Of a DNA stretch of 53,220 bases, positions 29,119 through 39,965 are shown one piece after another. Position 1 is the stretch's first letter, and every line of letters starts with the position of its first letter. The position numbers and the translations under genes are program-made. The DNA lies in contig JAIVGZ010000012.1 in assembly GCA_020201335.1 (NCBI GenBank), positions 1 through 53,220 on the forward strand, given 5' to 3'. This DNA is from Natronospirales bacterium (GTDB taxonomy: Bacteria; Pseudomonadota; Gammaproteobacteria; Natronospirales; JAIVGZ01). The notes beneath the pieces were generated by a model. That model searched no databases, was not told the origin of the DNA, and worked only from the letters and a program-made list of their open reading frames with translations.

Positions 29119-31004
29119 CGCCCGGCGGTGGGCTCCGGTTCAGTGAGGTCCGCCGGCGGAGTAACCGGCGTCTGGAGGATGCGCGGGAGGCCGCCGCGGA
29201 ATTGCGCCCAGGTCAGCGTCCGGTGAATGCGACCATCCTCGTGGAGGCGGAGCGCGCCGGTCGCGGCGGGGATTGGCTCATGCAGCAGCGTCGGATCGTG
29301 CCGCAGCACCGGCGCGAGCCGGTAGGCGTCATAACCGAGCGCGAACAGGCGCGTATTGCGCGCCATCGCGGGACCCAGCACCGCGCCGAGTTCATCTTGA
29401 ACGCGCTGCGTAGCCGGGTCCGGCGCGATTGTCCACGGCATATCGGTGAACGCGATGCCGTTCAGGTCCGCGTCCATAGCACGGTCGGGCGTGCCGGCGT
29501 ACAACATCGACGTTGCGTAAACCGGGAGGTCGGATGCGTGGTGGAATCGCAGTTGCGGCCGCAGCGAGCGGCCCTGCTGCGGCGTCGCGACCAGAAACAC
29601 GAACTCCGCGTCGCGCCGCCGCCTGGGCTCGGCCTGCAGCGGCGCGTTGAGCACGATGCGCAGCGTCTGCGCTCGGCTGCGGCTCTCATCAATTGCGAGC
29701 GCGCGCGTAATCGGCACCGAATGGTCGCGCTGCTGCGGGTCATACAGTTGTGCGGCGATGACCTCGCCGCCGTATTCCGCGAAGCGCTCGGTGAAAGCGC
29801 CTAACAAGCGCAGCCCAAGGTCATTGTCCGGGATCAGCGCGATTGCCCGCGTGTGCCCCTCGAGCACCGCGCGGTCGGCGACCTGCTCGGCTTCGACTTC
29901 CGGGACGAGGCCAAACTGGTACATCGACGCGGGCGCGATCAGGCGATCGAATGCATCGAGCGTATTCAGTGCGAGCACCGGAACTGTGAGTTCGCCCGAA
30001 GAGGCGAGCGCGGCGACGCTCTCGCGCTGCAGCGGGCCGATGACGAAATCGGCGCCGTTCGCGACTGCCTGGCGGTAGCTCGCAGGTGCGTTCGCGGGGT
30101 CGCCGCCGGTATCGTAGACGCGCACGCGCGGGCGGCGGACCGGGTCCGGGTGACGGAAGTGCGCGGCCATGAACCCATCACGCACTGCAGCGGCCGCCGC
30201 CTCGAAGCGGCCCGTGAGTGGCAGCAGCAGCGCTATCTCGCGAACGCCAGCAGCGAGACGCTGCTGCTCCTCTATAAGGCGTGGCACGAAGATGCCGGCG
30301 GCCGTGTGCCCCGCATGTTTCTGCTGCCAGGCGCGCAGCGCGTCATCGAAGCCCGCCGGGTCCTGCCAAGCACGGTGGCGCAGCTCGACCAGCGCCAGCC
30401 AGCCGGCAAGCACTGGGTCGTCAACGCCGTCACGCCCGGTGTCGAGTCGGCGCACTGCAAGCCAGATGCGTTCCTGGTTGGCAGCGATCGCGTCGTGGCC
30501 CTCGAGGAATCGCTCCCGCGCGACGAGGTCGGTGACCGCTTCGTGGTTGCGGCCGAGCGCGAGGTTTGCATCGGCGCGCACGCCGAGCGCTGCCGCCGCT
30601 AGCGGCGCAGGAAGCAACCGCAAGTCGCCGGACAGGCGGACCAGCGCTTCACCGGCGCGGCCTTCGTGCATCGCGAGTCTCGCCGCGAGGATTTGCGCGC
30701 GCACCGCGTATTCGTGCGGAAGGCGTGCGCCATCGGCGCGGTCGAGTTGGAGCGCTGCGCGTTCATATTCTTCGGCGGCCCACCAACTCTCGGCAGCAAG
30801 CAGGCGCCAGACCGCGGCATCGACGCCGGCGGCGTGGTCGGCGGCGCGTTCGTAAATCGCGGCAGCTTCGGCCGGCCGTCCTTGGCGCGCGAGCTGCAAT
30901 GCGACGGATGTGTCGGCATCGCCTGGCCCAGTCGCGCGCGGCGGCGCGACTTGGCAGGCGGCCAATGTTGCCAGCAGCAGCGCGCAGGCGAGGCGCAGGG
31001 TCAT
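29115..31004 (-). CDS. lpoA: LpoA/LppC outer-membrane lipoprotein activator of PBP1a
   Basis: The 629-residue lipoprotein has a signal peptide with lipobox (TLRLACALLLATLAAC), an N-terminal TPR-like helical domain (about residues 30-260), and a C-terminal periplasmic-binding-protein-like domain (IALLLPLTGRFEAAAAAVRDGFMAA; GADFVIGPLQRESVAAL; VPVLALNTLD). In E. coli LpoA spans the periplasm to stimulate PBP1a. The ATG at 31004 gives the best signal peptide; an upstream in-frame start at 31022 is possible. It is first in the operon lpoA-yraN-diaA-oxidase-DUF3301 and divergent from rsmI. Confidence 0.92.
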   Translation of the reverse strand: MTLRLACALLLATLAACQVAPPRATGPGDADTSVALQLARQGRPAEAAAIYERAADHAAGVDAAVWRLLAAESWWAAEEYERAALQLDRADGARLPHEYAVRAQILAARLAMHEGRAGEALVRLSGDLRLLPAPLAAAALGVRADANLALGRNHEAVTDLVARERFLEGHDAIAANQERIWLAVRRLDTGRDGVDDPVLAGWLALVELRHRAWQDPAGFDDALRAWQQKHAGHTAAGIFVPRLIEEQQRLAAGVREIALLLPLTGRFEAAAAAVRDGFMAAHFRHPDPVRRPRVRVYDTGGDPANAPASYRQAVANGADFVIGPLQRESVAALASSGELTVPVLALNTLDAFDRLIAPASMYQFGLVPEVEAEQVADRAVLEGHTRAIALIPDNDLGLRLLGAFTERFAEYGGEVIAAQLYDPQQRDHSVPITRALAIDESRSRAQTLRIVLNAPLQAEPRRRRDAEFVFLVATPQQGRSLRPQLRFHHASDLPVYATSMLYAGTPDRAMDADLNGIAFTDMPWTIAPDPATQRVQDELGAVLGPAMARNTRLFALGYDAYRLAPVLRHDPTLLHEPIPAATGALRLHEDGRIHRTLTWAQFRGGLPRILQTPVTPPADLTEPEPTAGR

Positions 31005-31076
31005 TGTCGGTCGGGCTTGCACGGGCGTCGGTGGACCACGAAGATGAGCGGCCAGTATCCGGATTAGGGAGCGCGA

Positions 31077-31919
31077 GTGTCAATCGAGCCGGGAACGCTT
31101 TATGTGGTTGCGACGCCGATCGGCAACCGTGCGGACCTCTCCGAGCGCGCGTGCAGCGTGCTCGGTGCCGTTTCAGTGGTGCTTGCCGAGGACACCCGGC
31201 GGACCCGTCCCCTGTTGCGGGACCTCGGCATCCGCACGCCATTGCTCGCGCTGCATGAGCACAACGAGCAGGCGCGCGTCGCCGACCTGGTCGCCCGCCT
31301 CGCCGGCGGCGAGGCACTGGCGCTCGTCAGCGACGCCGGCACGCCGTTAATCAGCGACCCGGGATATCGACTCGTGCGCGCGGCGCGTGAGGCGGGGTTC
31401 CCGGTGAGCCCGGTACCGGGCGCATGCGCGGCGATTGCTGCGTTGTCCGTCGCTGGCATCCCGGCGGACCGGTTCGCGTTCGAGGGGTTCCTGCCCGCAA
31501 AGGCGGTCGCGCGCCGCAACGCGCTCGACGCGTTACGCGCTGAAACCCGCACGCTCGTGTTCTACGAGGCAGTGCACCGCGTGCGGGACACGCTGCGCGA
31601 CCTTGCTGCGACACTCGGCGGCGAGCGCCGCGCGTGCGTTGCACGCGAGCTAACGAAGTTGCACGAGACGGTTCGCGACGGGACGCTCGCCGAACTTTCC
31701 GCATGGGCGGACGCGGATGAAGACGTGGTTCGTGGCGAGATTGTGCTGGTCGTCGCCGGCGCTGCAGACGCTGCTCCGGCCGGCCTGGATGCACGCACAC
31801 TGCTCGATGAGCTAGCGCGCGAGCTGCCGGCGGCGAAAGCCGCGCAGATCACAGCCCGGCTGACCGGCGAGCCGCGCAAGAAACTTTATCAATGGTTGGT
31901 CGACAAAGGCGGCGTATAA
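31077..31919 (+). CDS. rsmI: 16S rRNA cytidine-1402 2'-O-methyltransferase RsmI
   Basis: The 280-residue SAM methyltransferase has GTLYVVATPIGNRADLSERA, AEDTRRTRPLLRDLGIRTPLLALHEHNE (read in parts), LVSDAGTPLISDPGYRLVR, FEGFLPAKAVARR, LVFYEAVHRVRDTL and ARELTKLHET, all signatures of RsmI. It methylates the ribose of C1402 in the ribosomal P site. GTG at 31077 is the start. Its TAA stop lies inside the -10 box of rnpB. The divergent lpoA and downstream rnpB match the Pseudomonas order. Confidence 0.96.
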   Translation: MSIEPGTLYVVATPIGNRADLSERACSVLGAVSVVLAEDTRRTRPLLRDLGIRTPLLALHEHNEQARVADLVARLAGGEALALVSDAGTPLISDPGYRLVRAAREAGFPVSPVPGACAAIAALSVAGIPADRFAFEGFLPAKAVARRNALDALRAETRTLVFYEAVHRVRDTLRDLAATLGGERRACVARELTKLHETVRDGTLAELSAWADADEDVVRGEIVLVVAGAADAAPAGLDARTLLDELARELPAAKAAQITARLTGEPRKKLYQWLVDKGGV

Positions 31920-31920
31920 T
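31915..31920 (+). promoter_or_regulatory. -10 box of the rnpB promoter, overlapping the rsmI stop
   Basis: TATAAT at 31915-31920 contains the rsmI stop codon TAA (31917-31919). The predicted RNA 5' end is about seven bases downstream. ATGGTT at 31892-31897 gives a 17-base spacer but is a poor -35. rnpB therefore starts with almost no separate intergenic DNA. Confidence 0.65.
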
Positions 31921-31926
31921 CGGCGC

Positions 31927-32283
31927 GAGCCAGCCAGACAGTCGCTGCTTCGGCAGAGGAAAGTCCGGGCTCCGCAGGGCAGGGTGCCAGGTAACGCCTG
32001 GGCGGCGCGAGCCGACGGAAAGTGCCACAGAAAACATACCGCCTAAGCGCTTCGGCGCCGGTAAGGGTGAAAAGGTGCGGTAAGAGCGCACCGCGCGGCT
32101 GGCAACAGTCCGCGGCACGGTAAACCCCACTCGGAGCAAGACCAAATAGGGGAGCATGCGCGCGTTTCGGCGCGCTGCAGCGTGCGGCCCGCACGGCTCC
32201 CGGGTAGGTCGCTAGAGGCGCGCGGTGACGCGCGTCCCAGATGAATGACTGTCCACGACAGAACCCGGCTTATCGGCTGACTC
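31927..32283 (+). ncRNA. rnpB: RNase P RNA, class A
   Basis: Conserved class A RNase P RNA segments appear in order: CAGACAGTCGCTGC near the 5' end, GAGGAAAGTCCGGGCTCC, CAGGGTGCCAGGTAACGCCT, GGTAAGGGTGAAAAGGTGCG, GTAAGAGCGCACCGCGC, GGCAACAGTCCGCGGCACGG, and the 3' part GATGAATGACTGTCCACGAC then AGAACCCGGCTTATCGGCTG. The first nine bases, GAGCCAGCC, pair with GGCTGACTC at the 3' end (P1, one mismatch), which sets the ends. P3 is reduced to CTGC-TTCG-GCAG, much shorter than in E. coli. The RNA processes tRNA 5' leaders with RnpA. Confidence 0.96.
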
Positions 32284-32736
32284 ATTTCTTCCCGGCGACG
32301 CCTGCCGGCGCGCCTCGGTACGGTCGCCGAAGACGCGGTCTTCGTCTCCCTTCGCAGCGCTTCGCGCTGCGGGGGCCATAGAAAAAATACTGGAAATGCC
32401 GGGCCGATCTGCCCGCGCTCATCGACAAAAGGCGACAGGCCTCTCGTGTTTCCGGCGACGCCTGCCGGCGCCCAGCATCGCGGCCAGAGGGCCGCTCCCA
32501 CACTGGAGCACCGCTCGGCGCTTGAAGCCGCGTCCGGGTGTGTCCGGCGCGGCGCCAACGGCGAACCTCTGCCATCGCGGTGCGGAGCACCGCTCCTACA
32601 CCGGAAAACCACCTAATCTACCTTAGTAAGAACACCCTGCAAGGCCATGATTTCGTTAGGCCTCTAAACGCATCATCCCACCTCCACAACCCGCTGTAAG
32701 TCCCTGACCTGACTGAAAAAATTTGTCGATATCGCC
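32284..32736. repeat. Non-coding repeat-bearing region between rnpB and mraZ
   Basis: No gene is supported here. Visible elements are a 20-base sequence, CCGGCGACGCCTGCCGGCGC, present twice (32292-32311 and 32452-32471); two hairpins, CGAAGAC-GCG-GTCTTCG (about 32328-32344) and GCAGCGC-TTC-GCGCTGC (about 32356-32372); and two same-orientation REP-like elements of the form CATCGCGG...CCGCTCC(C/T)ACA at 32476-32502 and 32573-32600, each with a GC-rich inverted repeat. Their 3' end matches the palindrome at 26708-26717. They may protect or end the rnpB transcript. The last part (32700-32736) leads into the mraZ promoter. Confidence 0.7.
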
Positions 32737-32766
32737 TTGACGGACCGCGCGCGCGGCACCTATAGT
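32737..32766 (+). promoter_or_regulatory. Sigma-70 promoter of the dcw cluster (PmraZ)
   Basis: TTGACG (32737-32742) and TATAGT (32761-32766) are 18 bases apart, close to consensus. The expected start of transcription is near 32773, giving a leader of under 30 bases before the mraZ ATG. It is the only strong promoter I see ahead of mraZ-ftsZ. Confidence 0.8.
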
Positions 32767-32775
32767 GTCCGTCAG

Positions 32776-32799
32776 TGGGGAAAAGTGGTGATTAATGGG
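32776..32799 (+). promoter_or_regulatory. MraZ operator: three direct repeats
   Basis: TGGG (32776), TGGT (32786) and TGGG (32796) recur with an exact ten-base period just downstream of the predicted start and end at the mraZ ATG. This matches the TGGGN repeats bound by MraZ in E. coli and other bacteria, so mraZ probably represses its own operon. The middle repeat departs from the rest by one base. Confidence 0.75.
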
Positions 32800-33252
32800 A
32801 TGTTCAGAGGTATCAACAGCGTCACATTGGATACGAAGGGTCGGCTCGCCATTCCGGTCCGGTATCGCGAGCGGCTGACCGGCGAAAACGGCAGCCAGGT
32901 CGTCGCGACCGTGGACCGGGCCCGCTGCCTGCTGATTTACCCGCTCCCCGAGTGGGAAATCGTCGAGCGCAAGCTCGTCAACCTGCCGACCTTGAACGCG
33001 CATACCCGCCGCCTGCAGGGCCTGCTGATGGGTCATGCAACCGACCTGGAGCTGGATGGACACGGCCGCATCCTGCTACCGCCGATGCTGCGTGAATTCG
33101 CCGCGCTCGAGCGGCATGCGGTGCTGATCGGACAGGGCAACAAGTTCGAGCTGTGGGACGAGCAGCGCTGGAACGAGCGACGCGAGAGCTGGCTGCAGGA
33201 CGACGGCGAAGACATCCCGTTGCCCGCAGAGCTCGAACAGATCTCGCTTTGA
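32800..33252 (+). CDS. mraZ: Transcriptional regulator MraZ
   Basis: The 150-residue protein has two AbrB-like SpoVT domains: MFRGINSVTLDTKGRLAIPVRYRERL at the start and GHATDLELDGHGRILLPPMLREFA (read in parts) in the second half, with LLIYPLPEWEIVERKL between. It forms a ring that binds tandem TGGG boxes and controls the dcw cluster. The ATG at 32800 is set by the universal MFRG start; the frame is open upstream through the promoter. Three likely MraZ boxes abut its start. Confidence 0.96.
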   Translation: MFRGINSVTLDTKGRLAIPVRYRERLTGENGSQVVATVDRARCLLIYPLPEWEIVERKLVNLPTLNAHTRRLQGLLMGHATDLELDGHGRILLPPMLREFAALERHAVLIGQGNKFELWDEQRWNERRESWLQDDGEDIPLPAELEQISL

Positions 33253-33261
33253 GGGCGGCGC

Positions 33262-34185
33262 ATGGCAGCCACCCACCAGCCGGTTCTGTTCACGGAGGCG
33301 CTGGCGCAGCTGGCGGTCCGGGCGGACGGCGTGTATGTGGACGCGACCTTTGGGCGCGGCGGCCACGCGCGGGGGATCCTCGCCGCGCTGGGGCCGGACG
33401 GACGGTTACTGGCAATCGACCGCGACCCGGAAGCGGTTGCAGTGGCGGAGCGCGAGTTGGGTGCTGATCCACGATTCACGGTCACACGGGGATCGTTTTC
33501 GATGATGGAACGGACCGTCGAGGAAGCGGGGCTGCTGGGCGAGGTCGACGGGATCCTCGCCGACCTTGGCGTGTCCTCGCCGCAACTCGACGACGCTTCG
33601 CGCGGCTTCAGCTTCGTGGCCGACGGCCCACTCGACATGCGTATGGACCCCGACAGCGGTGTGTCCGCTGCCGAGTGGCTCGCAGGTATTTCAGAACAAG
33701 AGTTCCTGCGGGTGCTGTGGGAGTACGGCGAGGAGAAATTCGCGCGGCGCATCGTGCGTGCGGTGTTCGCGCGCCGCGACGAAGGACCGATCACGCGCAC
33801 CGCGGAACTCGCGGAAGTCGTAGCCGGTGCGGTACCAACGCGCGAACCCGGAAAGCATCCGGCGACCCGTACCTTCCAGGCGATACGCATCGCGGTGAAC
33901 GCTGAGCTCGACGAGCTTGAGGCGTTCCTGCCGCAGTGCGCGCATGTGCTGCGCCCCGGCGGGGTTCTGTGCGCGATCAGCTTCCACTCGCTCGAAGACC
34001 GCATCGTCAAGCGCTTCCTGCGTGGCCCAGCGGAGCCGCCCGGGCCGCGCGGTTTGCCGCGTCCCGAGCGCGGCGGCCCGCACCTGCGACCGCGCGGCAA
34101 GGCGATCAAACCGGGTAAAGCGGAGATTGCAGCGAATGCACGCGCGCGCAGCGCAGTGCTGCGCGTTGGGGAGCGGGTACAGTGA
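33262..34185 (+). CDS. rsmH: 16S rRNA cytosine-1402 N4-methyltransferase RsmH (MraW)
   Basis: The 307-residue protein has [13 protein letters not shown], the SAM-binding [57 protein letters not shown], and the end motif [17 protein letters not shown]. It methylates C1402, the same nucleotide as RsmI upstream, so both enzymes for that site are encoded within 3 kb. It starts nine bases after mraZ, and its stop overlaps the ftsL GTG. Confidence 0.97.
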   Translation: MAATHQPVLFTEALAQLAVRADGVYVDATFGRGGHARGILAALGPDGRLLAIDRDPEAVAVAERELGADPRFTVTRGSFSMMERTVEEAGLLGEVDGILADLGVSSPQLDDASRGFSFVADGPLDMRMDPDSGVSAAEWLAGISEQEFLRVLWEYGEEKFARRIVRAVFARRDEGPITRTAELAEVVAGAVPTREPGKHPATRTFQAIRIAVNAELDELEAFLPQCAHVLRPGGVLCAISFHSLEDRIVKRFLRGPAEPPGPRGLPRPERGGPHLRPRGKAIKPGKAEIAANARARSAVLRVGERVQ

Positions 34186-34451
34186 ACCGCACCGCTGCCG
34201 TCATCGCGCTGCTCGCCGCGACTGTGTTCGTATCCGCGGTGGCCAAAGTCTATGTCGTGCATTTGAACCGCACCGCCTTTACCGACCTGCAACAGTTTGC
34301 CGCGGCGCGCGACGAGATGGACATCGAATGGGTTCAGCTGCAAATAGAGCAGGCCACCTGGTCCAGACACGCCCGCATTGAGGAAGTCGCAACCGAGCGC
34401 CTCGGCATGCGTACGCCAGACCCGGCGCGCATCGTGATGGTGCGGCGGTGA
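34182..34451 (+). CDS. ftsL: Cell division protein FtsL
   Basis: The 89-residue bitopic protein has a short cytoplasmic start, a membrane segment ([21 protein letters not shown]) and a periplasmic coiled-coil-prone region ([28 protein letters not shown] read in parts) ending [15 protein letters not shown], typical of FtsL. It joins FtsB and FtsQ in the divisome. GTG start overlaps rsmH, and its stop overlaps the ftsI GTG. Confidence 0.93.
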   Translation: MNRTAAVIALLAATVFVSAVAKVYVVHLNRTAFTDLQQFAAARDEMDIEWVQLQIEQATWSRHARIEEVATERLGMRTPDPARIVMVRR

Positions 34452-36156
34452 GCGTGCGGCACACAGACGAGCGTTGGCAGCGGCGCAGCCTCGTCCTGCT
34501 TACGCTGTTCGCGCTTGCAGTCGCCGCACTTGCCGTTCGCGCGGTGCAGTTGCACGTGCTCGACGGTGGCTTCTTGACCGCGCAAGGCGATGCGCGCCAC
34601 CTGCGCACCGTGGAGGTACCGGCGCACCGTGGCATGATCCTCGACCGACACGGGGAGTCGCTGGCCGCGAGTACCCCGGTCGATTCGTTCTGGGCAAACC
34701 CTTCTGAGCTTCTGGCCGGCGAGCGCATCGCCGCGCTCGCCGATGCGCTCGAGATTGATCGCACGCGCCTTGACGCGTTGCTGCGCGAACGCGGCGACCG
34801 GACCTTCATTTGGCTGCGTCGGCACATGAGCCCGGACGAGGCGGAGCGCGTGACGCAGCTCGACGTACCGGGCGTGCACCGCGTGCGTGAATACCGTCGC
34901 TATTACCCGGCCGGCGAAGTCGCATCGCATCTGCTTGGGTTCACGAACATTGACGACGCCGGTCAGGAAGGCATCGAGCTTGCATTCGACGAGTGGCTGC
35001 GCGGGGAGCCTGGCCGCAAGCAGGTGCTGCGCGACCGACTCGGCCGCACGGTCGCCGATGTTCAAGGTATCCGGCAGCCGCGGCCAGGCCGCGACCTCAC
35101 CCTGTCGATTGACCGGCGCGTGCAGTACCTTGCGTACCGCGAGCTGAAAGCGGCGGTTACCGAACACGGTGCGCGCGGGGGCTCAATCGTCGTACTCGAT
35201 TCGCGCACCGGCGAAGTGCTGGCGATGGCGAACCAGCCCGCGTTCAACCCGAACAATCGTCAGGGGCTGGTCGCTGAGCGGTACCGGAACCGCGCGGCAA
35301 CCGATGTCCTTGAGCCCGGCTCGAGCTTCAAGCCTTTCGTGATCGCGGCGGCGCTCCAGAGCGGCCGCTTCGATACACGGTCGCGCATCGATACCAGCCC
35401 CGGACTGCTGCAGGTGCGCGGCGGAACAATCCGCGACGTGCGCGATAACGGCGTGATCGACATCGCGACATTGTTGACGCGCTCTAGCAATGTCGGCGCC
35501 AGCAGAATCGCGCTGGACCTCGACCCCGAGCAAGTGTGGACGATGCTGCAGGCGTTCGGCTTCGGTCAACCAACCGCCAGCGGGTTTCCCGGTGAGCAGG
35601 CAGGTTTACTCAACCATTTCGTGCAATGGCGTGAAATCGGGCTCGCGACCTTGTCCTACGGGTATGGCATTTCAGTCACCCCGTTGCAGCTCGCACAAGC
35701 GTACGCGGTCATTGCGGCAGACGGAGTGCGACACCCAGTCACGCTCATCCGCAGCGATGAACCGCTTGCCGCCGGCGAGCGCGTACTGAGCACAACAGTC
35801 GCGCGCGACATGCGCCGCCTGCTCGAAGTCTCGCTCGGCCCGGACAGTACAGCGACCGGTGCGCGCGTGCGCGGGTACCGCGTGGCCGGGAAGACCGGCA
35901 CCGCGCGCAAGTCCACCGCCGGCGGCTACGCACTGGACCGGCACACAGCTGCGTTCGCAGGTATGGCGCCGGCGTCGAACCCGCGCCTGGTCACAGTCGT
36001 CGTGATAGACGAGCCATCGCGTGGCGCGTACTACGGCGGCCAGGTCGCTGCGCCGGTGTTCGGCCGCGTAATGAGCGGCGCACTCCGGCTGCTCGACATT
36101 CCACCGGACGAGCTACCGACGGTTCCCGCATCGGTAATCGCAGCAGGACCGCAGCG

Positions 36157-36160
<4 letters not shown>
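34448..36160 (+). CDS. ftsI: Septal peptidoglycan transpeptidase FtsI (PBP3)
   Basis: The 570-residue class B penicillin-binding protein has one N-terminal membrane segment (about residues 14-34), the dimerisation region with RGMILDRHGESLA, and a transpeptidase domain with SSFK (active Ser at residue 292), SSN (346-348) and KTGT (482-485). It crosslinks septal peptidoglycan together with FtsW. GTG start with a four-base overlap on ftsL; ATGA overlap with murE. Nothing is missing. Confidence 0.97.
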
Positions 36161-37670
<1,510 letters not shown>

Positions 37671-37674
<4 letters not shown>

Positions 37675-39032
37675 GCACCGGCACGCTGGCTGCGCTCGCA
37701 CCGGTCATCGGCGGCCGCCTCGCGGGCGTCGACGCACGTTTCGACGGCGTATCGACCGACTCACGGTCCGTTGCGGCCGGTGAGCTCTTCGTCGCACTGT
37801 CCGGCCCGAATTTCGACGGCCACGCGTTCGTTGCTGCGGCCGCTGCGCGCGACGCTGCAGCGGCGCTGGTTTCGCGCGAAGTCACCGAATGCGCGTTACC
37901 ACAGTTGGTGGTTCCCGATACCCGCTTGGCACTCGGCGCGTACGCGCGGGCGTGGCGGCTGCAGGCTGATGTTGCGGTGCTCGGCGTGACCGGCAGCAAC
38001 GGCAAGACCACGGTAAAGGAGATGGCGGCGGCGATTCTCAACGAACGTACCGCGACGCTCGTCACGCGCGGGAACTTCAACAACGATGTCGGACTGCCGC
38101 TGACGCTGCTCGGGCTCGGCCGGCAGCACCGCGCCGCGGTAATCGAGATGGGCGCGAACCACGCCGGTGAAATCGCGTACCTCGCATCGGTCGCGCTGCC
38201 GCGCGTCGGCGTCGTCACCAATGCCGGCTCCGCGCACCTCGAGGGCTTCGGCAGCGTCGAGGGCGTCGCACGCGCAAAAGGGGAGTTGTTCGCGGCGCTT
38301 CCGGCAAACGGTTGCGCGGTGATCAACGCGAACGACGCGTTCGCGCCGCTGTGGCGCGAGACCGCCGCGCACTGCCGCCGCGTTGAGTTCGGCGTTGATG
38401 TGGACGCCGACTACCGCATCGAGACCGCCGAGGTTCACAGCGACGGCCTGGTGCAATCGTTCCCGTTGCACGGCCCGGACCGTGCACTGGAGTTCTCGCT
38501 GCCGGCACTCGGGCGTCACAACCTGCAGAACGCGCTGGCGGCGGTCGCGGCCGCGGTCGAGATGGGTGCGACGCTGGACGAGGCGCGCGCCGCGCTCGCC
38601 CGTTTCGCCGGCGTCGGCGGGCGCCTGCGCTGGTCCGATGCACACCACGGCGCGCGCGTACTGGACGACAGCTATAACGCGAACCCGGATTCGCTGGAGG
38701 CCGCATTGCAGGTGCTCGCGGCTGTGTCTGGGCGCCACTGGCTCGCGCTCGGCGACATGCTCGAGCTCGGTGCGGACGCCGAAGCAATCCACGCGCGTGC
38801 CGGCGAACGCGCACGAGCGCTCGGCGTAGAGCGCCTGTTCGCGGTCGGGCCTCTCAGCGCGGCTGCGGTGCAGGCGTTCGGGCGTAACGCAGAACACTTC
38901 GATGACGCGGTGGAGCTTGCGGCACGCGTCGACGCGGCGCTTGAGCCGGGCGTCACCGTATTGGTGAAGGGCTCGCGGGGCATGCGCATGGAGCGCGTGG
39001 TCGCCGTGCTGCAGAACGGCGGGGGAGAATGA
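37671..39032 (+). CDS. murF: UDP-MurNAc-pentapeptide synthetase MurF
   Basis: The 453-residue ligase has [20 protein letters not shown], the ATP loop [67 protein letters not shown] (read in parts), [10 protein letters not shown] and [15 protein letters not shown]. It attaches D-Ala-D-Ala to the tripeptide. The ATG at 37671 overlaps the murE stop. A GGGGGAG ribosome binding site for mraY lies at its end. Confidence 0.97.
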
Positions 39033-39033
39033 C

Positions 39034-39964
39034 ATGCTGCTTTGGCTGACCCAATGGCTCACGCAGTTCCATACCGGTTTCAACGCTTTCCAGTACCTGA
39101 CGCTGCGCGCAATCCTGGGCGTGCTCACCGCGCTCGCATTCTCGCTGATGTTCGGTCCGCGGATGATTGCGTGGTTGACCCGATACCAGATTGGGCAAAC
39201 CGTGCGCGACGATGGGCCGCAGTCGCACCTGAAGAAAGCCGGTACGCCGACGATGGGCGGCGCGTTGATCCTCGTTGCAATCTTCATCGCGACGTTGCTG
39301 TGGTCAGACCTCGAGAACCGTTTCGTCTGGGTCGTCCTCGGCGTGACGACCGCGTTCGGCGCGATTGGCTGGGTCGACGATTACCGCAACCTCGTGCTGC
39401 GCAACCCGCGCGGCCTGCCGGTGGTTCGTGATCGTCGGCACCAGCAACGCTGTGAATCTGACCGATGGCCTCGACGGGCTCGCAATCCTGCCGGCGGTAT
39501 TGGTTGCCGGCGGGCTCGGTGGGATCGCGTACGCGACCGGCCATGTGAACTTTTCTGCGTACTTACAGATTCCTTACGTGCCAGGTGTCGGCGAGATGGT
39601 TGTGTTCTGCGGTGCGCTGGTCGGCGCCGGCCTCGGCTTCCTTTGGTTCAACACCTACCCCGCGCAGGTGTTCATGGGCGACGTCGGCGCGCTCGCACTC
39701 GGCGCAGCACTCGGCGCAGTCGCTGTGGTCGCGCGCCAGGAACTCGTGTTGTTGATCATGGGCGGCGTCTTTGTAATGGAAACCGTGTCGGTAATCCTGC
39801 AAGTCGGCTCGTACAAGCTGACCGGCAAGCGCATTTTCCGCATGGCGCCGCTACACCACCACTACGAGCTGAAGGGCTGGCCGGAGCCGCGCGTGATCGT
39901 GCGCTTCTGGATCATCACGGTGATCCTCGTGCTTGCCGGCCTTGCGACGCTGAAGCTGCGCTGA
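39034..39964 (+). pseudogene. mraY: mraY (phospho-MurNAc-pentapeptide translocase) with internal deletion and frameshift
   Basis: The first frame (39034 to about 39420) matches MraY through [22 protein letters not shown] and [17 protein letters not shown]. The rest (from about 39422, another frame) resumes at [21 protein letters not shown] and runs to [22 protein letters not shown] and LATLKLR. About 50-53 family residues, some two membrane segments, are absent, and the reading frame changes. The locus spans 931 nt against 1083 for E. coli mraY. MraY makes lipid I and is essential in walled bacteria, so this copy as written cannot support growth. A sequence-assembly error is the likely reason. 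Confidence 0.9.
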
Positions 39965-39965
39965 C

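Noticed and set aside
31921-32083. Plus- and minus-strand reading frames inside rnpB
   Set aside because: The sequence follows the conserved RNase P RNA segments base for base; open frames there are incidental.
32282-32626. Several reading frames on both strands between rnpB and mraZ
   Set aside because: They cover hairpins and REP-like repeats and have no family features; the region reads as non-coding.
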